64,000 nucleotides of DNA, from contig OY755170.1 in the NCBI GenBank assembly GCA_963576735.1, positions 27,636,875 through 27,700,874 of the forward strand, given 5' to 3'. Every line of letters starts with the position of its first letter. Position 1 is the stretch's first letter. Positions 12,201-24,200 of the stretch are shown piece after piece. A model generated the notes under the pieces. It was given only the letters and a program-made list of their open reading frames with translations, was not told the origin of the DNA and made no database searches. A program made the translations under genes and the position numbers. The stretch comes from Bedellia somnulentella (taxonomy: Eukaryota; Arthropoda; Insecta; Lepidoptera; Bedelliidae).

Positions 12201-15200
12201 GTACTGATCATCAAAAGAGCTTATGTTTTTATCTCTCTTTCCGCATTTTGTTATGAAAGAGAGAAAATTATTACGTTTCGTATTTACTACGAGTTGCGTT
12301 CACGTGTATAATAACGTTATCACGTTATGCGTAATAGAAATCTTGTTAATTTTGATTGTTTTCGACATGTTGAGTATCTCGAGAACCGATTGCGATTAAC
12401 CTTTTCCATCCATATCGCAACATTACATTACTACATACACGGTCGTTCGAGCAATCGTTTTGTTAATGTACGAGTGTACTTACCTCCTCTAGTAATATTA
12501 CTCCTAGTGTAAAATTTCCAAAGACCCTTTTCTAGGTTACGAAGGTTAGCATTGCTCTTGTTTTCTTAGGGTGTATATTTTAAGGATGTTATTATATATT
12601 TTAAGGATATTTGCCGTGTAGTGCCGGCTTAGAATGTCGCTACCCCTTTCTACCCACGGGTGTCGTAAGAGGCGACTAATGGTATTGGGGCTTTTTATTG
12701 GATTTTTGGGCGATGCGGTTGGAGACCCATCACCAAAAACCTTTATTTTTACCATCTTTTCCCCACTCAACTTCCAAAAGTGGCTGAGGAATTTATAATT
12801 CCTTAGGTCTGGCTACCCCTTCTAGAGAAGTATAGCCGTGAGTATATGTATGTATGTATGTATGTTATTAAAATATTTGTTTACACATAGTGTTTTGTTG
12901 CTATAACATTAGATGATGCATTTCACATCACTATTACTATGAGGCAAAGAGAGCAGCAAAATAAAATGGGAAGAATTGCATACATAAACGCCATTAGTTT
13001 TCATCGGGGTAGGCAAAAACTATCAAAAGACTATCGATCAACACTTTGCACGATCGTGGCAAACGTCTCTGGCCTCATTTCAATTTATAAATCTTTTCTA
13101 ATTCTCTGTTAGATCTAAATGTCTCCTCCGTTTCTGTCATCTACTAACATGACCAACCAAACTTTATATGTCTGTTCCACCAATTTACTTTCAGCCATCT
13201 TCTCTATGTGCCCAAACCACCTTTTCCGAAGTTTGCTCCTTGTAAAGAGACGGTTTTAGATAAAGTATATTTAAGACGGGTTTAATAACAAAATCACAGC
13301 TGACAAAAGTTATGTATGCTATACATAATATTAGCAAAATATCAATATCTTATGATTGCTCTATTTATTTTCTTTCCGTTCATAACGTACGAGTATGAGG
13401 TGGCCAAAAATCCAAAGGTCCTTTAAATTGTTCTTACTCACCACCAGCCATGGATTGCTCAAACATCTTTCCCCGTTATATTTCAAACAGTCCTAATAGG
13501 CCTACCATCATGTAAGTAGTTATCAGCCACCCACACTACGCCAACTTGACAGACATCGTCACCTCCACCTTACATAGAGTAGGCTGGACCCCTCTATGGA
13601 GACATATATACCAGCTTTGATAAATATAAAAAAAGCTGAAGCATTCCAATTTACATTTCTTCAATTTTCTCTTTTCGCTTTTTATTGATGTTTTTGGACC
13701 ATTAGAATAGGTTGATAAGGCGAAAGATGCACATATGTTGAAAAATCCGCAGAATGCGAAGTTTCCGAGATATCATTGTTACCAGTTAGATAACAGTTGG
13801 ACTGCTCGAGCTTTCTATATATGTGTTTACATTCAAGACTGTTAAGTTAGAAAATGAACATTTACATCTTTTCTAACAAGACATAAAAATCTAAAGACAC
13901 TCCTCTTAACGTAACGTGTTACTTACTATAAATGCATGTATTGTATGGTATGATGTTTATATCTACCCATTGACGTAACCAGCAATGTAATATTCAGTTA
14001 TTTATTGTAATCATATTTACATGTAATAGTTTCGCTTCATTCGTATTACTGCTGTCCAACTATTATTTAACACATCAAAGTATGCACGCAAATGTATTTG
14101 TGGAACTACTCGTATGAAAACGAGGAAACGCAGAGTCATTATTAAGAATATATAATTAGTTAGAATACACACTACACTTTTCACTTGGCAAATAAGAAAT
14201 TGGGAATTTGGTTTAACTGAGAAATCCATGACCGGTGATTATTTAGACCTAGTTACCATACGTAGCTGTGTAGTGTCGGCTTAGAATAGCACTACCCCAT
14301 TTCTTTCGGTGGGTGTACGTAACAGGCGACTAACGGTATTGGGGCCTTTAAGGGATTGTTGGGCGTTGCGGTTGGAGACCCATCACCAACAACCTTTATT
14401 TTTACTATCTTTTCCCTACTCACATTTCCAAAAGTGGCTGAGGAATTTCTAATTCCTAAGCTCTGGCCACCTCTTCTAGGGATTTATAGCCGTGAGTATA
14501 TGTATGTATGTTACCGTACGTGTTTCGAAGAACAGATTTTATGCATACTTTAAGTATTATAAAATCGTTTCCATTGGGTTTTGGTGTAATGCTACTACAA
14601 GCCAGCATTACTCCTTCCCAAGGTTACATTTGTGAGCGAGTAATTGCAAATTATGGGTCCGTGTCTCTAACAAATAAATAACTGAAATTTTCGATAAACG
14701 CCTCCCTATTTTATGTTTAAATATCTCATTTAGCGGCCGACGAACACGAGTGAGGCAGTAGCACAGTAGCACCACAATCAGTCACAATGTTGTTAATACC
14801 ACGGCTGCACAGAACGGCCCGTCATTACATGGTTAAGCAACTGACAAAGTGCACAGTTAGGTCAACAAATAACATGTTCGGAGGCAGGTGAGGCGGTGAG
14901 GGGGGACCACGTGACCACTCGCAGCTGATTAGTTACGTTCGCTATTATTGCAGTTATAACATTGATTGGCTATTCAAGCCTAACTAAGTCTCTCCGTAAT
15001 CAATAGGTTACGAGTTTCGTTCCCTCTGTTTAGGAATTACACGCCTCGCCATTGTGGAAATCTGTGCGGTTACTAGTTAGAATACCAATTGCTCAGTGGG
15101 CGGCTTACAAGGCTTAGCATAGAAAGTAGTCCATAGCCATTACATTGAAATAGTTACAAATATTACATACATACATATACTTACGCCATAGTTCCCATTG

Positions 15201-18200
15201 GGGTAGGCAGAGACTATCGATCGCCACTTCGTACGATCCTGACAAAACTCTCTTGCTTCGTTTGCATCCATCAATCTTTTCATACATCCTCTTTTATTCC
15301 TCTTACTTCGGACGCCAGCCTTTTTGAGCACACTCTCAATTTGGTCCAAGTGTGTTCTCCGTGGTCGTCCTCTACTAACATTACCATCCACACTAGCTCT
15401 ATAGATATAGAAAAATATTTTTTAGATAAATTGGCTATGTATGAGTTAGGCTGCTCGTGAAGGGCTTGGAAGCAAATATAGGTAACGGAAGATATTACCA
15501 AAAGGGTCCCATGTCAGTATCTCAGTCTAAAACCAAAGGCTCAGTAACGACCTCTTAATTATCGAAATAGGTTATATTAAGTTTGTTCTTTTCCATTTCG
15601 TATAAATTTAAGTATGGTGGAAATAAGTGTTGATAATGTAAAATGGTGATTACTGACATTGCACAGTACTAACTATACACGTGTAATACCGCAACTATTA
15701 AATTTTCCTACACACACACACACACGTAGGCACCTAGTATTACGCCGGAAAGATGCATGTTAGCTGGCAGAGGTATCCTTCTAAAACTCACGAGACTAAC
15801 TTGTTTGATTCTGTGTTTTGGCCTAGTCATTGTCATCCGTATGGGGAGGGGGCATGACGTCGCCTATTTATAATTGTACACTAACATGACTAATGAGGTG
15901 ACTAAGTTGGTGGTTTCCTCACAACATTATACTTCAAGTTCTACGTTCATAAACCATTTGGTTTAGTTGGTTGCATAATGTTATAAATAAAGTATATATT
16001 TATGAATGTGAGTGTAAAATGTTTTTGTCAGAATAAAAGTCCATTTAGCTACATTATTGTATCTTCAATGCAAACGGACAGAAAAGAATGGAAAACTCCA
16101 TGATGATGACCGTAAAAACAATGTTCAACTTTAGGCATTTTCTGGAATAGAATTACACTGGGCTAGAATAAACCGACCTCCGGTTTAAATCTTTAACGTA
16201 AATACTTTGAAATATCATGTGAAATATCCAGGTATGATTGATATTTCTGTGTGTAATTCGTGATAAGACGGTGAACATGAATAACTCGCTAACGCTTTGT
16301 TTTAATTTGGCGGTCTGATATCCTTGTTGTTTATTGTTACGCATAAAGACAGGTTCCGTAATGTGAGACCACTGTGAGATTTACAAAGATTCTTGCCTGA
16401 AATTCCTATTCATATTAGCTGTGTAGTGTCGGCTTAGAATAGCACTACCCCATTTCTTCCGGTGGGTGTACGTAAAAGGCGACTAACGGTATTGGGGCTT
16501 TTAAGGGATGTTTGGGCGATGCGGTTGGAGACCCATCACCAACAACCTTTATCTCACCATCTTTTCCCCACTCTACTTTCCAAAAGTGGCTTAGGAATTT
16601 TTAATTCCTCAGCTCTGGCTACCCCTTCCTGGGATTTTTAGCCGTGAGTATATGTATGTATGTATATTCATATCTTGTTTTCTACAGAAAATCATAGTAT
16701 TCATAGCATATTTAAATATGAAAAAAATATAATTAAAACGCTATATTTGTAATTTTTTTATTAAATACAAACTGCTTTTGCGAACTCTAGTACTTGTTAC
16801 ATTGTGTAAATCAATATATACGAAAGACTGTCCAATTCCTGTGTATATTTGAGGTTCATATTTAGGCAGGTTTGCCAGCAGTTAGCAGTGTCGCGACATA
16901 ACGGCAATGGCCGTCACTGTGTGTCCGCGGCTCCGTCTTAACTGTACTACATATTAGCCGGCTGGCCGCACACTTTAGCCTTTTGTTTATTTATTTCACG
17001 TCATTGAGATATTAATATCAGTACAATTTTTGTACTGGTAAATAATTTAATGGCACATTTAGGTCAAAAAGATAATGTGCTGAAGAATAAAAGGGCATGT
17101 ATGATAATGATGATGAATGTAAATCGAGCTCGAGAGTTATGCCCCGATGTAATTCAAAGTGGCGATGGATAATTTCGGTTTACCCCAATGGCTTGAGTAT
17201 ATGTTTGTATGTCGGTCAATGTTGTGGCAACAAATAATTTCCCAATCGCAAGCTAATCCCGATATCTGTAGCAACCAACGTGTCGGTGTCAGTTTCTGTA
17301 ACATAAACACATCAACTCAATGGTATTTAAACTCATTACGAGTATAACTGGTAAATACTTCCTTTTTGAACATATAATCTAAAACACTATCGAAAGTACG
17401 AATTTCGCTCAAAGTTTACAGATCAAAAACTACTCACTTTGCTGTTTTTCTACCCGATGTTATAACCAATAATAATAATAAATAGATGTCCTTACTACAG
17501 AAACCGGAACCCTAATTTGTCAACGAGGAGATTTATAGTGCCAAAACGAATGGTTCTGTTATTAGAAGATTTTTAAGCAAAATGTTCGCAGAACACTTTA
17601 AAAACGTTCTTACATCACGTTAGAATCAATTCCTACACATCCATAGACCCACGACCGACATTCAAATATATTATTTCCTAAACTTCGGCCGAACCACAAC
17701 CCCACGTATAACCTGCAAAGTAACATTTCCCCCCATACCATCTAGAGATCAAATCCCACATTCAAACCGCCCCATTCATAAACTGTCCCATATTTCCTGA
17801 ACTCCTACCTGCCCACAACCCACGTATAAACCATGTTTTGCCCATAGCTGTGTAGTGTCGGCTTAGAATAGCACTACCCCATGTCTTCCGGTGGGTGTAC
17901 GTAAGAGGCGACTGACGATATTGGGGTTTTTAAGGGATTTTTGGGCGATGCGGTTGAAGACCCATCACAAACAACCTTTATTTCACCATCTTTTCCCACG
18001 CAACGCAATTTTTAAAAGTGGCCGAGGAATTTCTAATTCCCTAGCTCTGGCTACCCCTTCAAGGGATTTATAGCCGTGAGTGAGTATATGTATGTATGTG
18101 TGTCCATAGGTGGTGACGCTGGCGCTGTACACGTACTTCGTGGCGGCGCTGATGGGGCGCCAGCTGGTCCCCGCCGCGCCAGGATCCACCTCCAAGTACG

Positions 18201-21200
18201 AGCCTGACGTGTACTTCCCGCTCTTCACCGCTCTACAGGTACGCACGCTGACATACGACAATATTATTAATCACATACTCATGGTCATTAAGGGTGCTAG
18301 GAAACTAAGATGTGGCATTATCTTGGCAACTTGGTGTATCAGGGGGAACTCAAAGTGACAGTTGAAGAAACTGATGAACATGATGGGGAAGGTGTTATGA
18401 TATTTATATATACATATATATATTTATATATATATATATATATATTTATTATTATAAGCCATTTATGTCCCACTGCTGGGCAAAGGCCTCTCTCCCCTTC
18501 TTCCACTCCAGACGGTCTTGAGCGGTCTCCCACCATTTCTTGTCCCAGAAACCTAACTCGTCACTCCATCTTTTTCTCGGTCGGCCACGCTTTCTCTTTA
18601 CACCGGGAGTCCATTGCTTGGCTCTTTTGGCCCATCGGTCCGGGTGCATCCGAGCAACGTGGCCGGCCCAATCCCACTTCAATTGGGTCGCCTTCTGAGC
18701 TACATCTATATATTTGTCTTTGAGCGCAACTCTGTATTCCGGACTCTGTCTAAGAGCCGGATTCCGAGAATGCTGCGCTCCATGTTTCTTTGGCAAACCC
18801 CGAGTTTGAACTTTTGCGCGTCAGTCAAAGACCAGGTTTGCAAATGCACATGTCCATGAGCTTATGTTTGGGGGACAACGGAAGTTCTCCCTTCATTAGC
18901 TCTTTCGTAGACCAAAAGCTTTTCCGGGCATGTTAGACACGTCTTTCGACTTCCTTGTCCTGTCGAGCCTGGAAAGAGACTATTTGGCCTAGAAAAACAT
19001 ATTCCTCGACATATTCGATTCTGACCCCATCCACGTCCACCGAATGCTCCTTGCTGTTAGACATGACCTTGGTCTTTGATATATTCATGCTAAGTCCAAC
19101 TTCAAGGCTTGCTTGGCTGAGTTCTTGTAGCATAGATTGTAGCTCAGAAGCCGTGTTAGAGAACAGGACTATATCGTCGACGAAGCGAACGTTCGTAAGC
19201 TTAACCCCGCCGACATCTATACCCTTGTTTACCCAATCCGGCTCTAGTGACTTAAAAACTTCTTCCCATACATTCGTGAAAAGTTTGGGAGAGATATAGA
19301 TATATAAACATTCATAATATTTACAGCTGTAATCCCATGAAGACTGAACTTTGGAATAAAAAACTATAGCAATTTTCAAAGTTTAGAGAGGACGGGATGA
19401 TAACCCACCGTTGCCGTTGGTGTCAAAAAGTATCTCAGTAGATTCGTCCGTAAAAGGATTATGGATTAACGGATACGTAAAGCATCTTCATAGTAGCAAG
19501 CGTTTGACACATTTTACATTTATTTCTTTAGAGGTAAAAGACTACATTCTATGTAAATCGTAATTGACATATTAAATTTATAGTTCGTAATTCATTAAGA
19601 TGTTATGATGCAGTATTAAGTTAAGAAAGTGTCGACTAAAAAAAATACTAATACCAAAGAAAACCTTTTTAAAGAAATAAATCTTTTGTGAGTCAATTAA
19701 TAGCGTAATTAATAAGGCGAACGGTTGGTAGTATTTTACACGAACATTTTAACATAGTTAGAATTGTGGAAGCATCCGTCTATAAAAATGATGTCGATCC
19801 TCAGTTCTGTTTCTACGTGGGCTGGCTGAAGGTGGCGGAGGTGCTGATCAACCCGTTCGGGGAGGACGACGACGACATCGAGCTCAACTGGCTCATTGAC
19901 AGACACATTAAGGTGAGCCTTCTAACTGTGGTTGACATGATTAGTTCTAAGTATATATTATATTGTATTTTCGTAGACTGGTGGCTCGTGAAAGACCACC
20001 GCATGAGATGCTCAAAAGCATGATTTCGAATCTTGCTAGGGTACTCTGTGTGGTTTTAAAATTGGTGTGTTGGACAGGGAGAGTATCGTGACTGGCTATA
20101 TCACACTAATAAACATGCATAAACTGCGTAAACGATTTATAAGATTTTACGTACTTTTATAATAACGTTTTTTTATGTATTCTTCATAAATAGTTTCCCT
20201 GAAACGGTCACGGTCAAGTGTTGCATACATATACGTAATGATACGTTTTAGGTGTCAACTCCAATGACGAATGGCGATCGATACATGATGGTGGACTTGA
20301 TGAATAGTTCTGATGATTTATTCAACGCATGTTAGGTTTGCTAGGTCATACTTATGCCCTTTATTCCCATTGGGGTAGGCAGAGACTATTAATCGCCACT
20401 TTGCAAGATCCTGACAAATCTCTCTTGCTTCTCTATACATGCGCTTTTATTCTTTTCACCTCAGGTTTTTGCCTTTGCAAGAACGTTTTTAATTTGACTT
20501 TTAAACGTCTTACGCGTCTACTATCAACACCATCCACATCGGATACTACTCTCCACTCCACTCTATCGCTACCTTACTATCATTCATCCTCTCTATGTGT
20601 CCAAACCACCTTGCTAGTAAATCTTCTCTTTTAATCGATTTATATCATAGAAATTATTATATTATCGACAGCCCTATTCCTATCAGTAACAGGTTCATGT
20701 TACGTACTTAGTATCAGCCTCACTGGAACCGCAAGAATCGTAGCGGGAGTGACACTTGATTACGTCACTACTCTGAAACTATTTAGATTCACTAAACTTA
20801 CTGTTCAAGTAGCTTAGATGACTAAAGCTGCGAGTCAGTCCATCAAAGACGTGCTTAAAAGCGCAGTGAGGGTAGTGGTTTTGTGGAACCAAAAGAATCA
20901 CTTCATTAAGAACAGTTTGACCCTTTTGAAAACAAGGTGAATCACCTGACCCTCGTAACCGTAACATTGCAGGCAGCCTACATGATCGTGGACGAGATGC
21001 ACGAGGAGCACCCCGAGCTGCTGAAGGACCAGTACTGGGAGGAGGTGGTGCCCAAGGACCTGCCCTACACCGTGGCCTCCGAGCACTATCGCAGACACGA
21101 GCCACCTTGCTCTGCTGACCATTACAAGGTTCACTATTCATATTTTAATTGATAAATTTAAGTTTCTTTGTACATGCCATTTAACATACCTAAACATAAT

Positions 21201-24200
21201 AAACTAAGAAAAGGGGGTAATAACTAATTCAGCAAACAATAATTTATTCGCGAACGCATATATTATGTAAGTATCCTTCCTTATTGCTGTGTAGTGTCGG
21301 CTTAGAATAGCACTACCTCTATTTCTTCCGGTGGGTGTACGTAATGAGGTGACTAACGGTATTGGGGCTTTTTGGGATTTTTGGGCGATGCGGTTGGAGT
21401 CCCATCACCAACAAACCTTTATTTTACCATCCTTTCCCCACTCAACCTTCCAAAGTGGCTGAGGAATTTCAAATTCCTTAGCTCTGGCTACCCCTTCTAG
21501 GGAAATAAGGCCGTGAGTATATGTATGTATGTATCCTTCCATGCACATTTAAATTTGAGGAATTGGTAAAGTTCATATATAAGTTACTTGACTGTTAAAC
21601 CTTGGCAAAAATAGACTACAGACCGCGAGTACTTGGATCTTAATTTTCAGTGTTTAACTGCTGACCCTTACCGGTTCTAGATGACAACCACGAGAACTCA
21701 ACAAATTAGGGTTCTTTACTATGTTTTCCCTTGTCTTTAAATAATCCGTTCTTATGTATAAACGAAATTGATATAGAATAGAATAACTCTTTATTGCACA
21801 TCAAACACAAATTTACAAAAGTAATAGTATGATCAAACAGTTTACAGTGAGGTACAATTGGCGGTCTTATCGCTAAAAGCGATCTCTCCTAGACAACCTT
21901 TGGAGGGTGAGATCGATAAATTAATTATTTGGGTAGATGCACAAAACAAGGCCAAAAAAACATAATAAGATATTAAGCTTACTTAAAACTTACCTACTTA
22001 TTTAATTTAAATAACAATATAAATATCAATCATACAAAATAATATAGATATTTAACGAATATGAACACATACATAAATAACTACATACTTTTATTTATAC
22101 AAGCAATACAAATACCTAAATAAAATACACATATACTTTTTAGAAATATAATAAATATATATAGTTTAAAAATCAACAGTATTACAGCGCTTCAGTGAGA
22201 TAGTGTTGTTTCACCAGATGTTTGAACACATTTAGTGATTTAGCCAATCGCACCTCCACAGGAAGTGCGTTCCACAATTGCACAGCGTGTACAGAAAAAG
22301 AAGAGCCATAGAAATTGGTTGTATGAGAGGTAATAGATAATTGAAGATTATGGTCTGAACGTAAATTAAGGTTATGGGAAGAAGAGAGGAATTGAAAACG
22401 TTCTTTTAGATAGAAGGGGGTAGCAGGATGGAACAAGATAGAGTAAAGGAGGGACAAAGTATGCAAATTGCGGCGGAGGCGAATAGGAAGCCACTTAAGA
22501 TATACATTTTGTTATATAAAAATCTCGCTAGTCATTTAACCAGTTGTCTCCTGTTGAGACTCTAAAATTTAAAATGACATTACGACCGTAAATTTGCAGG
22601 TGAAAGCAGAAGAGACCCTGTACGTGAACGTACAGCTACCGAGGAAGAGCCACGACGAGACGTACGCAGACTATGTAAGTTCAGTTTTCTTGTGTACCAC
22701 TTCTCTCTGCTTCCGACCACATCATTATCTGTTCTTCTCACAAACTATACAGAGATGTTCTATGACTATCAGATGAAGTGAGAAATTAAAGTTATAGTTT
22801 TAGTTAGCACAAAGAAATTATAGTTTTAGATTAAAATATAGTTCGAGTTATCTAAAACTAACACTTTAATCAGATCTTAATCATATTTTCTCGTGAATAA
22901 TAGTGCACACTATTTGTGCTCGAATGAACTTGGAATTAGTCAGCAAATTTGTCTAGTTATGGTAAAGTTGAGTTGATATCATAACATTGTGAACGCTATT
23001 CAAGGGTATTATAATGCAAATATTTGCACAAAAGTTTACACGTACTATTGTTATCATCATAAACTTTATAAAGATGAACGTAACCCTGTAGTGACTATGT
23101 ACGAAATATATTTGCAAGTGCATGAAACGAGTTCGTCAACTAATAAGACTGTCATCTAATCAGTAATCACCCATTGCACCTCCACAGGCGTCACCCTCTT
23201 CTAACAAATTAACCGAAATCAATTTTCCTTTCAGGAGAGTGTAGACACTCCATTGGTAGAAAGACGAAAAAACTGGTTTCAGAGACAGATATCTCGAATG
23301 GGCTCGGTGCGGTCCGCGTCGACCGCGTATTCGTCGGGCGGGCTGTTCGGGCGCAATCGGCACAACTCGGTGGTGTACTCGAGCCCCGAGGCCGGGTCGC
23401 CGCCGCCGCTGGGAGGTCACGCGCCGCCGCCCCCACAAGATGTCGCTGTACGAGCGGCTCGTGGGACGCAAGTCCGGCAGGCAGAGGTCTAACTCTAAAC
23501 ACGGTAATTTGATATAATGATTTTTAATTATAGTGATTTAACGCGACATGATACCTGAAAAATTCCAATATATTTAGTGATTCTGCCAAATCACTTTCGC
23601 CACTTCGGTCAAAATCGACTCGTGACAAACTTCTCTACCCTAGCTTCGTTTGCATCCATCAATATTTTCATAGATGCTCTTTTATTCTTCATACTTTGGA
23701 CGCCGGCCTTTTGAGCACACTCTATTTGGTCCGAATGTGTCCTCCGAGGTCGTCCTGAACTTATATTACCTTTCAAATTATTTTTGCAATACCAAAGAGT
23801 GTATAGTTCTACTTCTTATAAACTGTAGATATGTAGTAAAACAAACAAGCTATAATGTTGCATGGAACTATGTAGAAAAAGTATGTTGCATACATGTTGT
23901 TCATGTGCTCTTATATCTTGCATTCGTGCATTCGTGCGTTTTGCGATACTCGCTACTTATCTTCCACAAACAAAACTATACAAAGACAAACATAAAGTAA
24001 TATAAGCTTAGCCATAGGCGCATTTCTCGTGGCTTTCTCTTGCCATTAACGTTTATAATATTCATTTATAGCCATAGCTAATCATTATTTTCAATGTAGT
24101 TAGGATCTGATAACATTATATATTATATATATGTATATATTTCATATATATAGGAAATATTATTTAAATATCTATAAATTTTATTATTAATCTCATATAT

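Noticed and set aside
20779..21141. Minus-strand 120-codon Pro/Arg-rich ORF
   Set aside because: Antisense of bestrophin exon 20973-21128 and flanking intron.
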